Assembly: GCA_026224775.1 (NCBI GenBank)
Contig: JAMFRP010000015.1
Coordinates: forward strand, 1-64,000
Direction of reading: 5' to 3'
DNA length: 64,000 bases
From: Bacteroidota bacterium
GTDB lineage: Bacteria; Bacteroidota; Bacteroidia; Sphingobacteriales; Sphingobacteriaceae
A model generated the notes under the pieces. The model had not been told where the DNA came from. It did not search any database and saw only the letters and a program-made list of their open reading frames with translations. Below, piece after piece: positions 63,866 to 64,000 of this stretch (position 1 is the first letter of the stretch; every line of letters begins with the position of its first letter). Both the position numbers and the translations under genes were made by a program.

Positions 63866-64000
63866 ATGAATGTCCGAGGGTTCTGGTCCTACCTGAAAAC
63901 CGACCCATTTTTGGTAAAAAGGTGCCGGGTTCGGTGACCCATAAAAGTGGGACGAATTCAGTCACCGATTACGGTAGTAAACAGTTGATTTTAAAGCACT
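63866..64000. other. noncoding right end
   Basis: No open frame of useful length on either strand. An 8-bp inverted repeat TCGGTGAC (63931-63938) / GTCACCGA (63961-63968) is the only structure seen. Confidence 0.5.

Overview
The window comes from a Bacteroidota chromosome, most likely a Sphingobacteriaceae member such as Mucilaginibacter or a close relative. Reasons: a SusC/SusD starch locus, FtsX-type permeases, bacillithiol-linked proteins (YtxJ, YfiT-like), AT-rich DNA without obvious Shine-Dalgarno sequences, and Bacteroidota sigma-A promoters. The clearest promoters read TTG-N19-TAnnTTTG, at the rRNA operon, tRNA-Asp, rimP, a lytic transglycosylase and a TPR gene. The genus call is an inference from gene content; no search was run.

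Layout. 1-24 is the 5' end of a 16S rRNA gene that runs off the left edge (minus strand), fed by a 600-base leader with three tandem promoters. 0.7-8 kb: RNA methyltransferase, orphan PAS histidine kinase, small metabolic genes, ECF sigma factor, ankyrin protein. 8-19.5 kb: a maltodextrin/starch locus on the minus strand (LacI-type regulator, SusC, SusD, SusE-like, GH13 amylase, GH65 phosphorylase). 19.7-25.8 kb: glycosyltransferase, a curved-DNA intergenic region, ABC permease, a GIY-YIG nuclease gene nested among palindromic repeats, asparaginase, TatD. 25.8-31.6 kb: an array of short palindromes, two FKBP isomerases with nrnA, ndk, recF with a DciA-like gene. 31.7-41 kb: kinase-like protein, TPR protein, ribH, YtxJ, OsmC, lipA, sigma/anti-sigma pair, nnrDE, YoeB/YefM toxin-antitoxin. 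41-50.9 kb: uvrA, lytic transglycosylase, pseudouridine synthase with a disordered tail, lactonase, glycine-rich secreted protein, second PAS kinase. 51-57.4 kb: OmpA lipoprotein, a probable metal-related pair, bacillithiol-transferase-like protein, S9 peptidase. 57.4-62.5 kb: rimP-nusA-infB. The right end holds tRNA-Asp followed by noncoding DNA with 10-bp-spaced repeats, possibly the edge of an integrated element.

How genes work together. SusC/D/E would bind and import maltodextrins, the periplasmic GH13 enzyme would cut them, and the cytoplasmic GH65 enzyme would phosphorolyse maltose. The beta-phosphoglucomutase and inner-membrane transporter usually needed are not in the window. The other clusters are housekeeping: translation (rimP-nusA-infB), DNA repair (recF, uvrA), cofactor supply (ribH, lipA, nnrDE) and envelope maintenance.

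The most unusual material is noncoding: a same-orientation family of 80-110 bp palindromes (two subfamilies) that surrounds a GIY-YIG gene and brackets a Met-rich outer-membrane protein; a symmetric array of eight short palindromes with about 37-bp spacing; about 160 bp of helically phased A/T tracts next to GGTACA repeats; and a terminator-like hairpin inside the rimP-nusA-infB leader.
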